Assembly (NCBI RefSeq): GCF_029105185.1
Contig: NZ_JAFMZK010000005.1
Coordinates: 124,001-188,000 of the forward strand
From: Aliiroseovarius sp. Z3
GTDB lineage: Bacteria > Pseudomonadota > Alphaproteobacteria > Rhodobacterales > Rhodobacteraceae
Direction of reading: 5' to 3'
Length of the DNA stretch: 64,000 nt
Shown here: positions 1 through 11,200 of the stretch, piece after piece
Numbering within the stretch: the first letter of the stretch is position 1
Layout of the letters: the number at the start of each line of letters is the position of its first letter
Notes under the pieces: model-generated
What the model was told of the DNA's origin: nothing
Seen by the model: the letters and a program-made list of their open reading frames with translations, nothing else
Database searches by the model: none
Position numbers and translations under genes: made by a program

Positions 1-1
1 G

Positions 2-3000
2 CCCGGTGCGCCGGGGCGCTGGGATGTGGCGGATGGCGTCGCGATTGAACTCAGCGGCGCAGGCGGGGTGCTGGATCTGGCACTGGCGCTGGACAGCAGT
101 GCCATCGGTGGCGGGGCAGAGCAACTGACCTTCGGGGGTCGGTTCGGGCTGCTGATCGCGAGCACCGGCCCTGTCGCGCCCAACATTGCCATTTTCGCGG
201 GGCTACCAAGCGCGGTCGAGGGGCGCAGCGCCGTGCATCTTGAGATTGCCCCCGATGTCAGCCTGTTCCTGCGCAACGCAAGCGGCACCGACCTGCCGCT
301 TTATCCCAACACGCCCGGCCTTGCGGCGCTGGCCAGTACGGCGGTTGAAACTGCGCTGCCGCTGGCGCTGAACGCGCTGGTGGATGCGGGCGGCACGGCG
401 GGGGACGTGGTGGCGGCGGTGGGCGATGCGCTGGTCTTGCGCGAAGGCGCGCCGCTGGAATTCACGGGTCCGCGCCTGTCGGCCTGGGCGAACGACCCGG
501 AAGGCGAGCTTGCCGCGCGCTGGCCCGCGATCACCACCGGGGCGTTGAACGCCTTGGCCAGCGCGTTGGCACCGGTTCTGCCCGTTGGCGTGTTGGCAAG
601 CGCCAGCGCGACCGGGCTGGATATCACCGCCGGGCCGATCACCCTGTCGCTGGACACCGGGCCGTTCCGGTTTGCCATCGGCTATTCCGACACCGGGTTG
701 CCATTTGTCGAAACCATCACCACCGCGATGGTCTTTGACGCAGGTGGGCTGGACGAGTTCACCGGCAGCGTCGGGCCAGCCCTGATTGACGCGGGCGGCG
801 CAAGCCTGTTCCCCGTGGTCTCGTTCGAAGTGGGGGAAGGCATTGCAGTGCCCTTCGTGGGGCTAGGCCTTGCGATTGCGGGCGACGGGGTTCAGGTTTT
901 GACCCTGCGCACGATCCTTGATCCGCTGGGGTTCGAGGTTGTGTTTGACGATGGCGGCGGGCCAGTGTCCGATCCGGCCAGTGTTGCCTCGGGCCTGTTG
1001 ACGCTGACGCTGGGACTGGTGGTGGACTTCCTGCGCCAAACCGACCCGGTTCAGGACCTTCTGGAAACCGAAATTCCCGGCACTGGATCCAGTGATATCG
1101 AAGACCTTCTGGAAGGTGTGATCCTGTTGGATGGTGACACCAGCCAGCTTGACCTTGCCCTGTTCCAACTGATCCCGACGCCCGGGCAGAGCGCGGCCGA
1201 TATTCGCGACAACTTCATCGCGCGGATGATCCGGTTGATCGAAAACTTCGCCGATGCAGGCCCATCGGTGACGATCGACAGCATCCTGACCGTGGGGCTG
1301 GCACGGGATGGAAACGCCATCGGTGTGAATGTCGGCCTGACGTCACGCCTGCCGCTGACCTCGGGCGATATTGTTGTCTCGATTGAAAACGACAGCCGCT
1401 GGATCAAGGGCGCGCCACCTGCGGGGATCGTGATCGGGTTGGTCGAAACAAGCCCGTCCCTGGGGTTCGCGCCGTCGATTGCCGCCAATGGCTTGGGCGT
1501 GCGGATCGGCAAGGACGGTGCGCCGCTGGTCGATTTCGGCCTGTCGCTCGGCTCGATCGCCCTGCATCTGTTTGGTCGGATCGGCAACGGCCCGCCTGCG
1601 GGCGGTGTGCAGGTGCAGCTTTCCGATCTTGCGGTCAGTGTCTCGGGCGGGACGGGCGGCAACCCGGTGGCGCAAGGGATCATGGACGAAAGCTCGGACA
1701 GTGGGCAGGCGTTGGCACCGATGTTCAGCCCGGCGCTGGCCATCCAGAAACACGGGTCCGACCCGGTGATGGTGCGCCTGTCGGCGGGCGAGGGCGACGG
1801 GCCGTGGTGGCTGTCGATCAAGAAGGGCTTCGGGCCGCTTTACGTCGATCAGGTCGGGCTGGGCGTCACGCAGACTGGTGAAGAGCTTGAGAAGATATCG
1901 CTTCTGTTCGATGGCAATATCTCGATTGCCGGATTGACGGCGGCGGTGGACGACCTGCAACTGACCTATTCGCTGGATGCCGGACCGATCTATGACCCCG
2001 GCAGTTGGAGCGTCGATCTGGCGGGTCTGGCCGTCAGCGCGGACCTGTCCGGCGTGCAACTGGCCGGGGGGCTGCGCAAATTCTCGGACCCCGGCAACCC
2101 CGAGAATGTCGAATATGTTGGTATGTTGCTGGCGCGGTTCGCGGCCTATGGGCTGTCGATCTATGGTGGATACGCGTCAATCGAGGAATCGGGCGAGGGG
2201 CGTTATACCGCCTTCTTCGCCTATGGCGCGGTGGTCGGCCCCATTGGTGGGCCACCCGCGTTCTTCCTGACCGGGATTGGCGGCGGTTTCGGGATAAATC
2301 GCGAGATCATCGTCCCGGACGACCTGTCGAAATTCGATGAGTTCGTGATGATCAAGGCGCTTGATCCCAGCGCTTCGGCCCCGTCTGACCCGATGGCCGA
2401 GATGGACAATGTCAGGGGCACGTTCCCGCCGCGCAAGGGCACATTCTGGTTTGCCGCCGGGATCAGTTTCACCAGTTTCATGATCGTCGATGGCGTTGCC
2501 GTCGTCGCGGTCGAGTTCGGCAACGGGTTCGAGCTGAACATCTTCGGTCTTGCCCGCATGGCGTTGCCGCGCCCACAGTTTCGGTTGGTGTCGATCGAGA
2601 TTGCGTTGGTCGCCCGGTTCTCAACCGAAGAGGGCGTGATCTGGATCCAGGCGCAACTGACCGACAATTCCTGGCTTCTGCATGAAAGCGTGCGGCTGAC
2701 CGGCGGCTTTGCCTATGTCTCGTGGTTCGGGGGGCCGAAGAAGGGCGAGTTCGTCCTGACCTTCGGCGGCTACCACCCGAAATTCCACCGCGACGGCTAT
2801 CCGGTTGTGCCGCGCCTTGGGTTCCATTGGCAGCCGGTCAGCAACATCGTCATCAAGGGCGGCAACTATTTCGCCCTGACGTCCGAGGCGATCATGGCGG
2901 GCGGCGGGCTGGAAGCCTCGGCCACGCTGGGGCCTGCCTGGGCGCATCTGTCCTATGGCTGTGACGTCATCATCTATTTCGATCCGTTCCGGTACGAGGC

Positions 3001-5161
3001 CGAGGCCTATGCCAGAATTTCGGCGGGCGTCACGATTGATGTGTGGATCGGCAAGATCACGATCAAGATCAGCCTTGGTGCCAGCATCTATATCGAAGGG
3101 CCCGAGTTCCGGGGCGAGGCCAAGTTCAAGGTCGGACCGGTCAAGCTGAAGGTGAAATTCGGCGCCAGTGCGCAATCCTCGCCCAACTACATCACCTGGA
3201 CCGATTTCGTCGTCAAATACCTGGAAGAGGCGCAGCCGGGAACGGCGCGTGCACTGACAGCCATCGCGGGCAATGGCGCATTGCCGCCCGGAGGTGAAGA
3301 AGGCACAGCGGATGGTTCCATCCAGCATCCCTTTGAAGTCATGAGTGAATTTGAGATGACGGTAACGACCACACTGCCTGCAGACCGGCTGGTGGTCGGT
3401 AACGCAAGCCCGCAGAATTACTCAACCCTGCCGCTGGGTCTGCCCCCGATCAACGCCTCGCTCGACGGATCAGAACTTTCGCTTTCGCTGATCCGGGTCG
3501 ACACGCAGGCCGAACGGATCAATGAAACCGGTGTCACCGTTCTGGGGCGCTATACCGGCAAGTTCCCCATTGCCGTGTGGGGCCCGCCGCAGGAGATGGA
3601 CAAGAAATCCATGCCCAAGGGCGAGGTGCTGGACGCGCTTGAAGGCGCGCATATGACCGTCAAGCCCTCGCGCATTGGGCGGCTGCCACCCGAAATTGCA
3701 TTCAATCAGGTTGAGGCTGGCCCGCGCAAACCTTTGCCATTCGTCACCGAGGCCACAGTGCGCCCCGGCTTCCTTGCTGGCATCGGCGGGCTGGTCGCGA
3801 GCGTGCCGGGTGGGCTGGGGCAACTCGAAATTTTTGCGTTAGAGCAAAAGATCCTTGCCGATAACGGGTTGGGCAAGGCGGCCTTGGCTGGGCGTGCGAA
3901 TGCACGGGTTGCGCCCGGGCGCATTGGATCGCTTGGCGAGCGGTTGGTGGAACCTGAGCCTGTCACCCGCGGCACTGTGTTGAATGCGGCGCCTGTGAAG
4001 GAATTGGATCTGTCGGTCAAACCACCGCGCGCCGCCGCCATCCTAAGCCCCGAAATCCGGGCCGAAGCCGCCGCGCGGATCACGACGGTTGCGAATACCG
4101 ATCAAATCGCACGGACCACTGCACCGAGCCTTGCGAAGATGAGGGCCGGCCTTTCGCCCCAAATGCCCGCAGTTCTGACCCGTGTCGATACTGCGGCTCG
4201 CGGAGAAAAAACCGTCATTGCCGGCACACGCCCACCTGTCACGCAATCGGCGCGGGCCAATGCCAGTTTCGTGGCAGGGCTTGGGCAGGATGGCGCGGCA
4301 GCCGCGCGTCTGGCGGCGTTCGACCGCGTGGCGACCGGTCCGGCACGCCGCGCGGCGTCAGATAGTGCTTTGCTATCGCCCGGTGAGATCGCCATTTTTG
4401 ACATGCCAGCCGCCCGACGTTCGGACCCACGTCTTGGGGCTGGGACAATCGCGACATCCGGTGGGGCTGCACGGGTGACGGCAATCGGGCTGGGCGGCGC
4501 AGTTCTGGAGACCGGCAAGCCCGAGCGTGGGCGCGTCCGCTTGCCGGGCCGCACCTCGCGGATCATTGTCGAAGCGTTGGGCGATGGTGGGGCCAAGGGC
4601 GGGGTCACAGGCTGGATGGCCGAGCGGGAGCTGGCCTTTGTCGGCTGGAGCCGCGCCTTGTTCGCCGGTGGCTCGGTCCACGCGGCGGGCGCGCGCATCG
4701 GGCGGCGTGACGAAGCCGCCGGGCTGGGCTGGATCAAAGCGGCAAAATTGGCGCGGCAGGGCCGTATCACCACGCGGTTTGACACCTTCCAACCCCTTCT
4801 GGTCCTGTTGCTGGAAGGCCCGGTTGATCCCGATGCGACCCGCGATTTCGCGCTGGCCCTGACCGGCGCAACGGAAACCGGTGTCGCGCCAGTTGTGGCG
4901 CATCTGGGCGCGCGCACCGCCCTAATCCTGAATATTGCACCGACAGGCAAAGGCGGCCCGGTCAGCGTGGGCGTGGAAACCAAGGCGCCCGGGCGGCTGG
5001 CTGGCGTCATGCTGGCAAGCGGCACCGCAGACCGGTTTGCCGAGCTTCTGGACAGCCGCAGCCTTGAGGGCCTTCTGGATCGCCCCCGCGCAGCCGGTGG
5101 CAAGCCCGTGAAAATCGCCTGGACGAAACCGAAGGCGAAGAAGAAAGAGGAGGCATACTGA
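2..5161 (+). CDS. Very large DUF6603-like beta-rich protein (5' end outside window)
   Basis: The reading frame is open from the left edge, so the true start is upstream and about 1719 residues are visible; the first possible start codon inside the window is a GTG at 26. The protein is rich in Gly, Ala and alternating hydrophobic residues, suggesting extended beta structure. The central part carries phrases I associate with DUF6603 proteins: FFLTGIGGGFGINR (about 2260-2300), FGGYHPKFHRDGYPVVPRLG (about 2763-2822) and FALTSEAIMAGGGLEA (about 2872-2920). No function is established for that family. The last 400 residues look like a separate Ala/Arg-rich region, ending in a Lys-rich tail (KPKAKKKEEAY). 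The next gene starts one base after the stop behind a good ribosome site (GAGGAG near 5146), so it heads or belongs to a co-translated operon. The family assignment is from memory of motif patterns; role unknown. Confidence 0.6.
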   Translation, partial: PGAPGRWDVADGVAIELSGAGGVLDLALALDSSAIGGGAEQLTFGGRFGLLIASTGPVAPNIAIFAGLPSAVEGRSAVHLEIAPDVSLFLRNASGTDLPLYPNTPGLAALASTAVETALPLALNALVDAGGTAGDVVAAVGDALVLREGAPLEFTGPRLSAWANDPEGELAARWPAITTGALNALASALAPVLPVGVLASASATGLDITAGPITLSLDTGPFRFAIGYSDTGLPFVETITTAMVFDAGGLDEFTGSVGPALIDAGGASLFPVVSFEVGEGIAVPFVGLGLAIAGDGVQVLTLRTILDPLGFEVVFDDGGGPVSDPASVASGLLTLTLGLVVDFLRQTDPVQDLLETEIPGTGSSDIEDLLEGVILLDGDTSQLDLALFQLIPTPGQSAADIRDNFIARMIRLIENFADAGPSVTIDSILTVGLARDGNAIGVNVGLTSRLPLTSGDIVVSIENDSRWIKGAPPAGIVIGLVETSPSLGFAPSIAANGLGVRIGKDGAPLVDFGLSLGSIALHLFGRIGNGPPAGGVQVQLSDLAVSVSGGTGGNPVAQGIMDESSDSGQALAPMFSPALAIQKHGSDPVMVRLSAGEGDGPWWLSIKKGFGPLYVDQVGLGVTQTGEELEKISLLFDGNISIAGLTAAVDDLQLTYSLDAGPIYDPGSWSVDLAGLAVSADLSGVQLAGGLRKFSDPGNPENVEYVGMLLARFAAYGLSIYGGYASIEESGEGRYTAFFAYGAVVGPIGGPPAFFLTGIGGGFGINREIIVPDDLSKFDEFVMIKALDPSASAPSDPMAEMDNVRGTFPPRKGTFWFAAGISFTSFMIVDGVAVVAVEFGNGFELNIFGLARMALPRPQFRLVSIEIALVARFSTEEGVIWIQAQLTDNSWLLHESVRLTGGFAYVSWFGGPKKGEFVLTFGGYHPKFHRDGYPVVPRLGFHWQPVSNIVIKGGNYFALTSEAIMAGGGLEASATLGPAWAHLSYGCDVIIYFDPFRYEAEAYARISAGVTIDVWIGKITIKISLGASIYIEGPEFRGEAKFKVGPVKLKVKFGASAQSSPNYITWTDFVVKYLEEAQPGTARALTAIAGNGALPPGGEEGTADGSIQHPFEVMSEFEMTVTTTLPADRLVVGNASPQNYSTLPLGLPPINASLDGSELSLSLIRVDTQAERINETGVTVLGRYTGKFPIAVWGPPQEMDKKSMPKGEVLDALEGAHMTVKPSRIGRLPPEIAFNQVEAGPRKPLPFVTEATVRPGFLAGIGGLVASVPGGLGQLEIFALEQKILADNGLGKAALAGRANARVAPGRIGSLGERLVEPEPVTRGTVLNAAPVKELDLSVKPPRAAAILSPEIRAEAAARITTVANTDQIARTTAPSLAKMRAGLSPQMPAVLTRVDTAARGEKTVIAGTRPPVTQSARANASFVAGLGQDGAAAARLAAFDRVATGPARRAASDSALLSPGEIAIFDMPAARRSDPRLGAGTIATSGGAARVTAIGLGGAVLETGKPERGRVRLPGRTSRIIVEALGDGGAKGGVTGWMAERELAFVGWSRALFAGGSVHAAGARIGRRDEAAGLGWIKAAKLARQGRITTRFDTFQPLLVLLLEGPVDPDATRDFALALTGATETGVAPVVAHLGARTALILNIAPTGKGGPVSVGVETKAPGRLAGVMLASGTADRFAELLDSRSLEGLLDRPRAAGGKPVKIAWTKPKAKKKEEAY

Positions 5162-5162
5162 G

Positions 5163-7253
5163 ATGGTCGCGGTTGGAAAATTCGTGCTTTATGACGGGTT
5201 CGTTCCCCCGCTTGAAGCCGGGGATTACGATCTGGTTGCCCGCCACACGCTCGACTCGCCCGACGTGTCCGGCCTGAATGTCGAGACCCAATCAAGCCGG
5301 GTGCGCATCACCTCGCCCCGGTTCAAGCTGCCACCCGATCAGATATTGTCGACCTTTCCGCCCGCGAATTCCGAAGGGGCATATGAAAGCCGCCTGCCGC
5401 AGATCGTCATCAAGCGCCGGACGATGCCGTGGGAACGCCGCCCGCTGCGCCCCGGCGACCCGGATGTGCCCCACGCCCCCGAAGAAGCCGCAGATCGCAA
5501 CACGCCATGGCTGGCGCTGGTGGTGATCGCGGAAGGGGAAGGCGAGATTTCGGTCGAAACCCCGATTGCTGATTGCGTGACGCCGGGCGTTCCGATGACC
5601 GGGCCGTCCGACGTGGTCAAAGGGCTGTATCTGGCGGTGCCGGAAACGGTGGTGCGCAAGGTTTTCCCCACGGTCGAGGATCTGCGCCTTCTGGCCCATG
5701 TGCGCGAGGTCAGCCTGGCCGACACGGAAAATGCGCTGGGGGATGATGACGGGTTCATGGCAGTGGTCCTGGCCAATCGTCTGCCCCAATTCGACCGGGT
5801 GGCGTGCAAACCCGTGCGCTATATGGCATGCCTTTTGAACCTTGAAGGTCAGCTTGACGCACTGCCCGCGCCGACCCCGCCGATCAACACATTTCTGGCA
5901 ACACAGTTTGTGTTCAACGCCGCCGCAGTCACGCCATCCCAGCCGGTCGATCCGGATTTGCGCTTCATGGGTGCCGAAGTCGACACCGTTTTTGCATCGC
6001 CCTTCGCTGGCGGCGAAGTCCCCCGCAGCGGGCCGGGAACCCGCGCAGTCTTGGGCGGCACAACGGCGCGGGTAAATGCGGGAAACCCGACACGTGCAAC
6101 AGCCGCGACTTCGAGCCGGGCAGCGGAATGGGCGTCCGGTGCCACGACAGCGCGTATTTCGGACATCGCCAGCTCGTCCAATTCAGAGGATGTTGCCTTC
6201 GCGGTGCGCGACGCGATGAAAGCAGGTTTCCGCATTCCGTTCGAGGCCTATGTGCTGGAGAAAACATATCGTTTCCCGGTGCTTGCACACTGGAGTTTCA
6301 CCTGCACCGGTGCCGGGTCGCTTGATACGATCATGCAGGAACTCGACGTAGGGCTCCTAGGCACCTTGCCCGGACCGGACGCCGAACCCCCTCGGCCCGA
6401 ATGTTTGCCGCCGGTCGGGGGCGATGCGCCACCGCCCGCAGACAAGCCGCGTGTGCCACCCGAAGTCACCGGGACCGGCCATGTCGGGTTGGCGCATAAA
6501 ACCCGCGAAGGCGAAGATCGCCGCGCGTGGTTCCGTGGCCCCTTCGTGCCCTTTGCCACGCGCAGGCGCCATCATGAAGGCGACCTGCCGGTGCTGGCCC
6601 ATGTCTCGGACCAGTTGCGCCTGACCATTCCGGATGGCCGTGAAGACCTTTCGCTTGCCATCGCGTTTGAGATCGGGCGCCTTCTGGCGCTGTCGCAACC
6701 CTCCTTCGTGGCGGGCCTGATGCGTTGGCGGCGCGAACAGTTTGGGGCCGAACGTGCGCGGCTTCTGAACGGTAATCTGGGCAAGTTCGGTCAGTTCGCT
6801 GGAATGCTTGATCTGAGCTTGAACCAGGGTGTCGCGCGCGAGGTTGGCAGGCGGTTTCTGAAGGTCGCGTCAGCCGATCTTGTCGCCAATTTCGGGGATG
6901 CTCGTCCGATTGCCGACCCCGGTCGCCCCATTGATCATCTGGCCGCAAATCCGATCACTGATCTGGCCAATGGGTTGGAGATTGATCGACAGGTGCTGAC
7001 CGAAGCCCAGCGACTGCACGACCCGGCGGTTCTGGACCGCGTTGCGGTTGCCAGAGGTGCTTCGGCCGAGACACTCGACCCCGCGATCATGCAGGCACTG
7101 GATGCCGGGCTGGACGAGTCCTTGCGCAGCGTGCTGACCCAAGGCGCGGCGCAGCCCGAGCGCGACCTGCGACGGTCGTCGGAACAAGACCAAGACGCCT
7201 TGGATGTGCTGATCCAGCGCCAGACCGAACGTCGCAAGAAGGAGTTGGACTAA
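5163..7253 (+). CDS. Conserved-looking protein of unknown function (696 aa), second gene of the large-protein operon
   Basis: I do not recognise a named domain. The ATG follows the stop of the upstream gene by one base and has a GAGGAG ribosome site. The N-terminal 150 residues contain short motif-like strings (LPQIVIKRRTMPWERRPLRP, then TPWLALVVIAEGE) typical of a folded beta-rich domain. A Thr/Ala/Ser-rich, low-complexity stretch occupies roughly residues 290-340 and probably links two domains. The C-terminal part is more helical and ends in a charged tail (QRQTERRKKELD). No signal peptide or membrane segment is visible. The stop overlaps the next start (TAATG), so translation is likely coupled. 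Position, size and coupling suggest it acts with its neighbours, but no reaction can be named. Confidence 0.7.
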   Translation: MVAVGKFVLYDGFVPPLEAGDYDLVARHTLDSPDVSGLNVETQSSRVRITSPRFKLPPDQILSTFPPANSEGAYESRLPQIVIKRRTMPWERRPLRPGDPDVPHAPEEAADRNTPWLALVVIAEGEGEISVETPIADCVTPGVPMTGPSDVVKGLYLAVPETVVRKVFPTVEDLRLLAHVREVSLADTENALGDDDGFMAVVLANRLPQFDRVACKPVRYMACLLNLEGQLDALPAPTPPINTFLATQFVFNAAAVTPSQPVDPDLRFMGAEVDTVFASPFAGGEVPRSGPGTRAVLGGTTARVNAGNPTRATAATSSRAAEWASGATTARISDIASSSNSEDVAFAVRDAMKAGFRIPFEAYVLEKTYRFPVLAHWSFTCTGAGSLDTIMQELDVGLLGTLPGPDAEPPRPECLPPVGGDAPPPADKPRVPPEVTGTGHVGLAHKTREGEDRRAWFRGPFVPFATRRRHHEGDLPVLAHVSDQLRLTIPDGREDLSLAIAFEIGRLLALSQPSFVAGLMRWRREQFGAERARLLNGNLGKFGQFAGMLDLSLNQGVAREVGRRFLKVASADLVANFGDARPIADPGRPIDHLAANPITDLANGLEIDRQVLTEAQRLHDPAVLDRVAVARGASAETLDPAIMQALDAGLDESLRSVLTQGAAQPERDLRRSSEQDQDALDVLIQRQTERRKKELD

Positions 7254-8287
7254 TGGCCAAAGCAACTTTGACTGCCGAAGTCGTAATGAACGAAGCCGTT
7301 GCCGCCATCGACGGCGTTCTGGCGGCAACGGATGTCGATGACTTCACAGATGACGACAAGATCACACCACGCGAGGTTCGGCAGTTCCTGGCGCGCCTGC
7401 GGCTTCTGGAAGGTGTGCCGTTTTCCAACATCGTGGCAGACAGTGCGCTGCTTCCCATTGAATCTATACGATTTTTCTATGTCGATCGGGGCTGGACCGA
7501 TGCGCTGACCCAAGGCGCATTGTCCGTTGGCACGGTCAACACGGGGGACCGCGCACAGCTTGACCGGCTGTATGGCGCGATCGAAGATGAGATCGACAGC
7601 GAAGAACGCCTTGTGCGTCTGCCGGGCGGCGAAGAACGTCAGGCTGGTCGCGCGGGGTTAATGACCGGTTTCCTGCTGCGGTCGCGCGCCGTGTCGGGCT
7701 GGCCGGGCCTGCATGTGCGGGCCTATGCGCGTGAACCAGATGGCAATGACGAAGAGATATTGCCCGAATCCCACCCCGACCGGTTGAAGCTTCTGCGGCT
7801 GGAACGGCTAGCCCCTGCGGTGATGCTGGCGCTGTTCGACGGGATGCCCGAGGTCGTGCACATCGAAGAGCCCAAGCGCGGGCTGCAATTCGGGGTTTCC
7901 CTGACCGAGACGGCGTCCAACACCTATTCTGCGTCGATCCCGGCGCGCAATGTGCAAACAGCCAATTACGTCGACGAAAACGGTGCCGAGGTTGAAACCA
8001 TGGCCGAGGCCAAGCGCCTTCCTGTGCGTTTCCGACCCGGTAGCCCCGGTGTGCTGGATCTTGCCAACACGGGCCGTGCGTTTCTTGACGATGATAGCCT
8101 AGGCATGGGGTCCACGCTGGATGGTGCCGAGTTTGCCTTGCAGATGATCCGTTTCCCCTATCGACAGGTCTTTGGCGATCCGCAGGTGACATCGGATTTC
8201 GATATTGCAGCTGTATTCCGCCCGACCTTGTCGAAAGAGGTGGGGGCGCTAACGACCGATTTTGAAAGGGTGTTCGATGCCGATTGA
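7253..8287 (+). CDS. Protein of unknown function (344 aa), third gene of the large-protein operon
   Basis: The start shares one base with the preceding stop (TAATG) and is served by an AAGGAG site near 7239. The N-terminal third is acidic and probably helical (VDDFTDDDKITPREVRQFLA), followed by a distinctive segment, FFYVDRGWTDALTQGALSVG (about residues 74-93), and then GDRAQLDRLYGAIEDEID. The C-terminal half appears beta-rich and ends in a pattern LVLR-like PYRQVFGD...FDIAAVFRP. No signal peptide, membrane helix or catalytic motif was seen. It is the smallest protein of the operon and could be an adaptor between the two giants around it, but that is only a guess from size and position. Confidence 0.7.
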   Translation: MAKATLTAEVVMNEAVAAIDGVLAATDVDDFTDDDKITPREVRQFLARLRLLEGVPFSNIVADSALLPIESIRFFYVDRGWTDALTQGALSVGTVNTGDRAQLDRLYGAIEDEIDSEERLVRLPGGEERQAGRAGLMTGFLLRSRAVSGWPGLHVRAYAREPDGNDEEILPESHPDRLKLLRLERLAPAVMLALFDGMPEVVHIEEPKRGLQFGVSLTETASNTYSASIPARNVQTANYVDENGAEVETMAEAKRLPVRFRPGSPGVLDLANTGRAFLDDDSLGMGSTLDGAEFALQMIRFPYRQVFGDPQVTSDFDIAAVFRPTLSKEVGALTTDFERVFDAD

Positions 8288-11200
8288 ACTTGACCCGCAA
8301 TTTCTGAACACCGCGATCACGTCGCCTCGTTGGTCGGTGATTGCGCGCACCGGGCTTGGGGTGGATGATTTCGCAACCTGGGATCCGAAGATCATTCGCA
8401 AGCCGCGCCTGATCGTCCCGATTGATGTGCAGGCGCTTTATGTCGAAGAGGGATCGACCGAAGCGTTTGTGCGGTTGCCGGGTGCCATTTCCACTCCGGA
8501 TGGCGATCCGCCGGAACCATCGCCCGCGCCGCTTGCCCCCGGTGCGTCGCGCCCCTCGGGGGTGCATCTGCATTGGGCGATGCCCGACGCGGTGATGAAT
8601 GGCGAGATGCAGGATGTTGAAGGGGATGGTCTGGGCCTTGCGCCCCTTCCGAACCGTTGGCTGGTGATGAGACTTCTGGCCCCAGAAGGGGCCGAGCGGA
8701 TGGCGGTGACGGGTTGGGTGATCGAAGCCGATACAACACGCGTCATTGCTTTGAAGGACTGGAAGGAAGATACCCCAGAAGGAAGCGCCCCGACGGGAAA
8801 GACGCTTAAGGGTCGGGATTTGAATGCCGGAGCTGGTGGCAGTCTTGCCTGGACCGCCAGCTATGACGCGACGCTCAATCGTTTCGCCTTTCACGATCCG
8901 TTGACCGATATTGCCGAGGTCGCGTCGCAAGGTGTGTTCAGTGATGTGGCAACCTATCTGATCGCCGGATGGTGGAGCCGTGCGGCAGAAGACCCGTTGG
9001 ATGCGGCGCGCACCGCGTCGGGCTTTGCCAGTGTGACCGAGGAACTGGGCTGGCGGGTCAACGCTGACACCAGTGGGCAGACCGCAGTAACAGAACAGGC
9101 GATGCTGTATCAGGCAGAGCTGGCGACTTTTGGTGTCGAAAGCGCAAGCCGGTTCGCGCTGATAGATACCGGTTCGCTGGCAAGCTCAACTGCATTGTCA
9201 GGCGCTCAGGGGGCCGAGGTGTTTCTGCCCGAAGGCGGGCGGTTCGTCGCAGTAGAACCAAAACACATCTATTCCACGTTGCTGAACGGGATCGTTCACG
9301 GCGTGCCGGTGGCAGGTCGGGTGCCCGCCGACCAACGCCCGGACCCCCGAAGGGTTCGTGCAGCACTTGGCCCGCAGGTCGAAGACAGCATTGCCGCACT
9401 GACTGCCGCCGCGATGGAGGGTGATGATCTTGATGCGCGCGCCGAGACCGAGCGCCTGATCGCAGCGTTGACCAATGATCAGGTTGCGAAACTGGGCGAA
9501 AGAAATGGCGCTGTCGAGATCGAAGAGCGCGAACATGCCGCCCGGTTCGAGGCTGAACGCGGGCGGGACTATTCCATAGAAAAGATCATTGATCGCGGTG
9601 GGCCGGAAAACCTGATCGCAGGGCGCGCGGCACGCAATCGCGCGGGAACCACCGAACGTCAACAAACCGAGCGTACCCTCGCCACTGATCTTACATGGTC
9701 CGCAACGAAACCCGGCGTTGTCGGCGTGGTGCCCGAGCATCTCGGCTTCACTTCGAATTATTTCGAACGTGAAGGCCGCCCGCAGGCCGAACCGAAAGTG
9801 CGCAGTGTGCGCCGCCCCGGCCCGCGTTATTTCCGGGCGTTGGAACCCGTTGTGGCGATCCGCGACGCAAAACGCTCGCGCCGCCATCAGGAGGACGGCG
9901 TGGCCTCGCCCGACGGGACACTGACCTGCCGTTGGCCCAGCCAGATCCCGATTGTCATTCCCGGCGGTATCTCGGGCCGTCAGCATTTGGAGCCCTTCCC
10001 CCATGGGGCGCTGCCCGATGAGGTGGTTCGGCTGGCCCAGAACGCGGTAATCACCGACCCGTTCACCACACCTTGGCTGGCCCAGCAGGCCGCACCCACA
10101 AGCCCGTTTCCGCAAAGCGTTCTGGCCGCGCGGCTGCGGGGCGAGGTGGCGCTGCGCTATTCGCGCGATGGTGTCTATGACGGCACCGTGCCGGGGTTCA
10201 CCGTGCAGGCAAAGCGCGGCGAGGCATCCGTGCCTGGCCCGATGGAGGCCGCCCTGGGCGATCAGCTGCGCCGCCATTCGCTGCTGGATGGGGTGGATGC
10301 CGCACCCTTGGGTGTCACCGTTTGGGCGCAGCCCTGGTCGCCGATCTGGCTGGAATGGGAGGTCGAACTGGATCTGACAGACCGGCTGACCGGCTGGGCG
10401 CTGGGGCAGGTCGATTACGATGCTACCCCGCCGCCGGGCGGTGCCACGCGGGTCATGTCGGGCCGCAGCCCAATCAATAATGGTGCCGCCGAAAGCCTGA
10501 CGGCCACTGTGACGAACTGGATGATTGCCGAAGACCTGCGCGATGCCGAGGACGAAGGCCAGCTTGATGAAGACGGCGAAAAAGAGGTTCGGGCGGTCTA
10601 TAAGCACCTGACGAATGCGGATGTGATCTCGGCGACGCTGAGCGGGGTTCACGAGGCTTTGCTGGGTCTGCCCGAGGCACCGGACGGGCAGGTTGAGGCG
10701 CCAGATGAAAAGATCGCGCCGACTGACCTGCCGCAGCTTCTGTTCTCGGGCCGGATGCGGGTCAGGGCGGCGCGGCTGGTCGATGCCTTTGGCCGGGTTC
10801 TGGATCTTGAACCGGGCAAGGTAGTGCATCCCGCGGCCCTGATTGCGCCGGGGGCAGGGCTGGAACTGCCGCCCCGCCTGACGCGGCCCGCACGGATCGC
10901 GTTCCGGCTGGCTGACCCCGCCGATGGGGCCGCGCTGCCGCGCGAAGCGACGATCAACCAGGAACGCCCCGACCTGATGGTCAATCCGGTCGCGGGTTTC
11001 CTGCTGCCTGACCTGATCGACGAAGCATTGGAGGTCTTCGACGTCGCGGGCAACCCCTTGGGACAGTTGCAGCACGAACCCATTGGCGGTGGTGTCGTCT
11101 GGGAAATCGCGCCGGGCCGGGAAGGGCCGGCAGATGCCGGGCCGCTATATGATCTGCCGCCCTCTGCTCAGCCATTGGGTCGTTTTGCCGCCGCGATGAT

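Noticed and set aside
4102-5295. 397-codon open frame on the minus strand opposite the first large gene
   Set aside because: Arg/Ser/Pro-rich shadow translation of a high-GC gene on the other strand; the plus-strand gene has the stronger coding character and operon coupling.
9198-11075. 625-codon minus-strand open frame inside the fourth large gene
   Set aside because: Composition and lack of any motif or ribosome site show it to be a shadow of the plus-strand gene.
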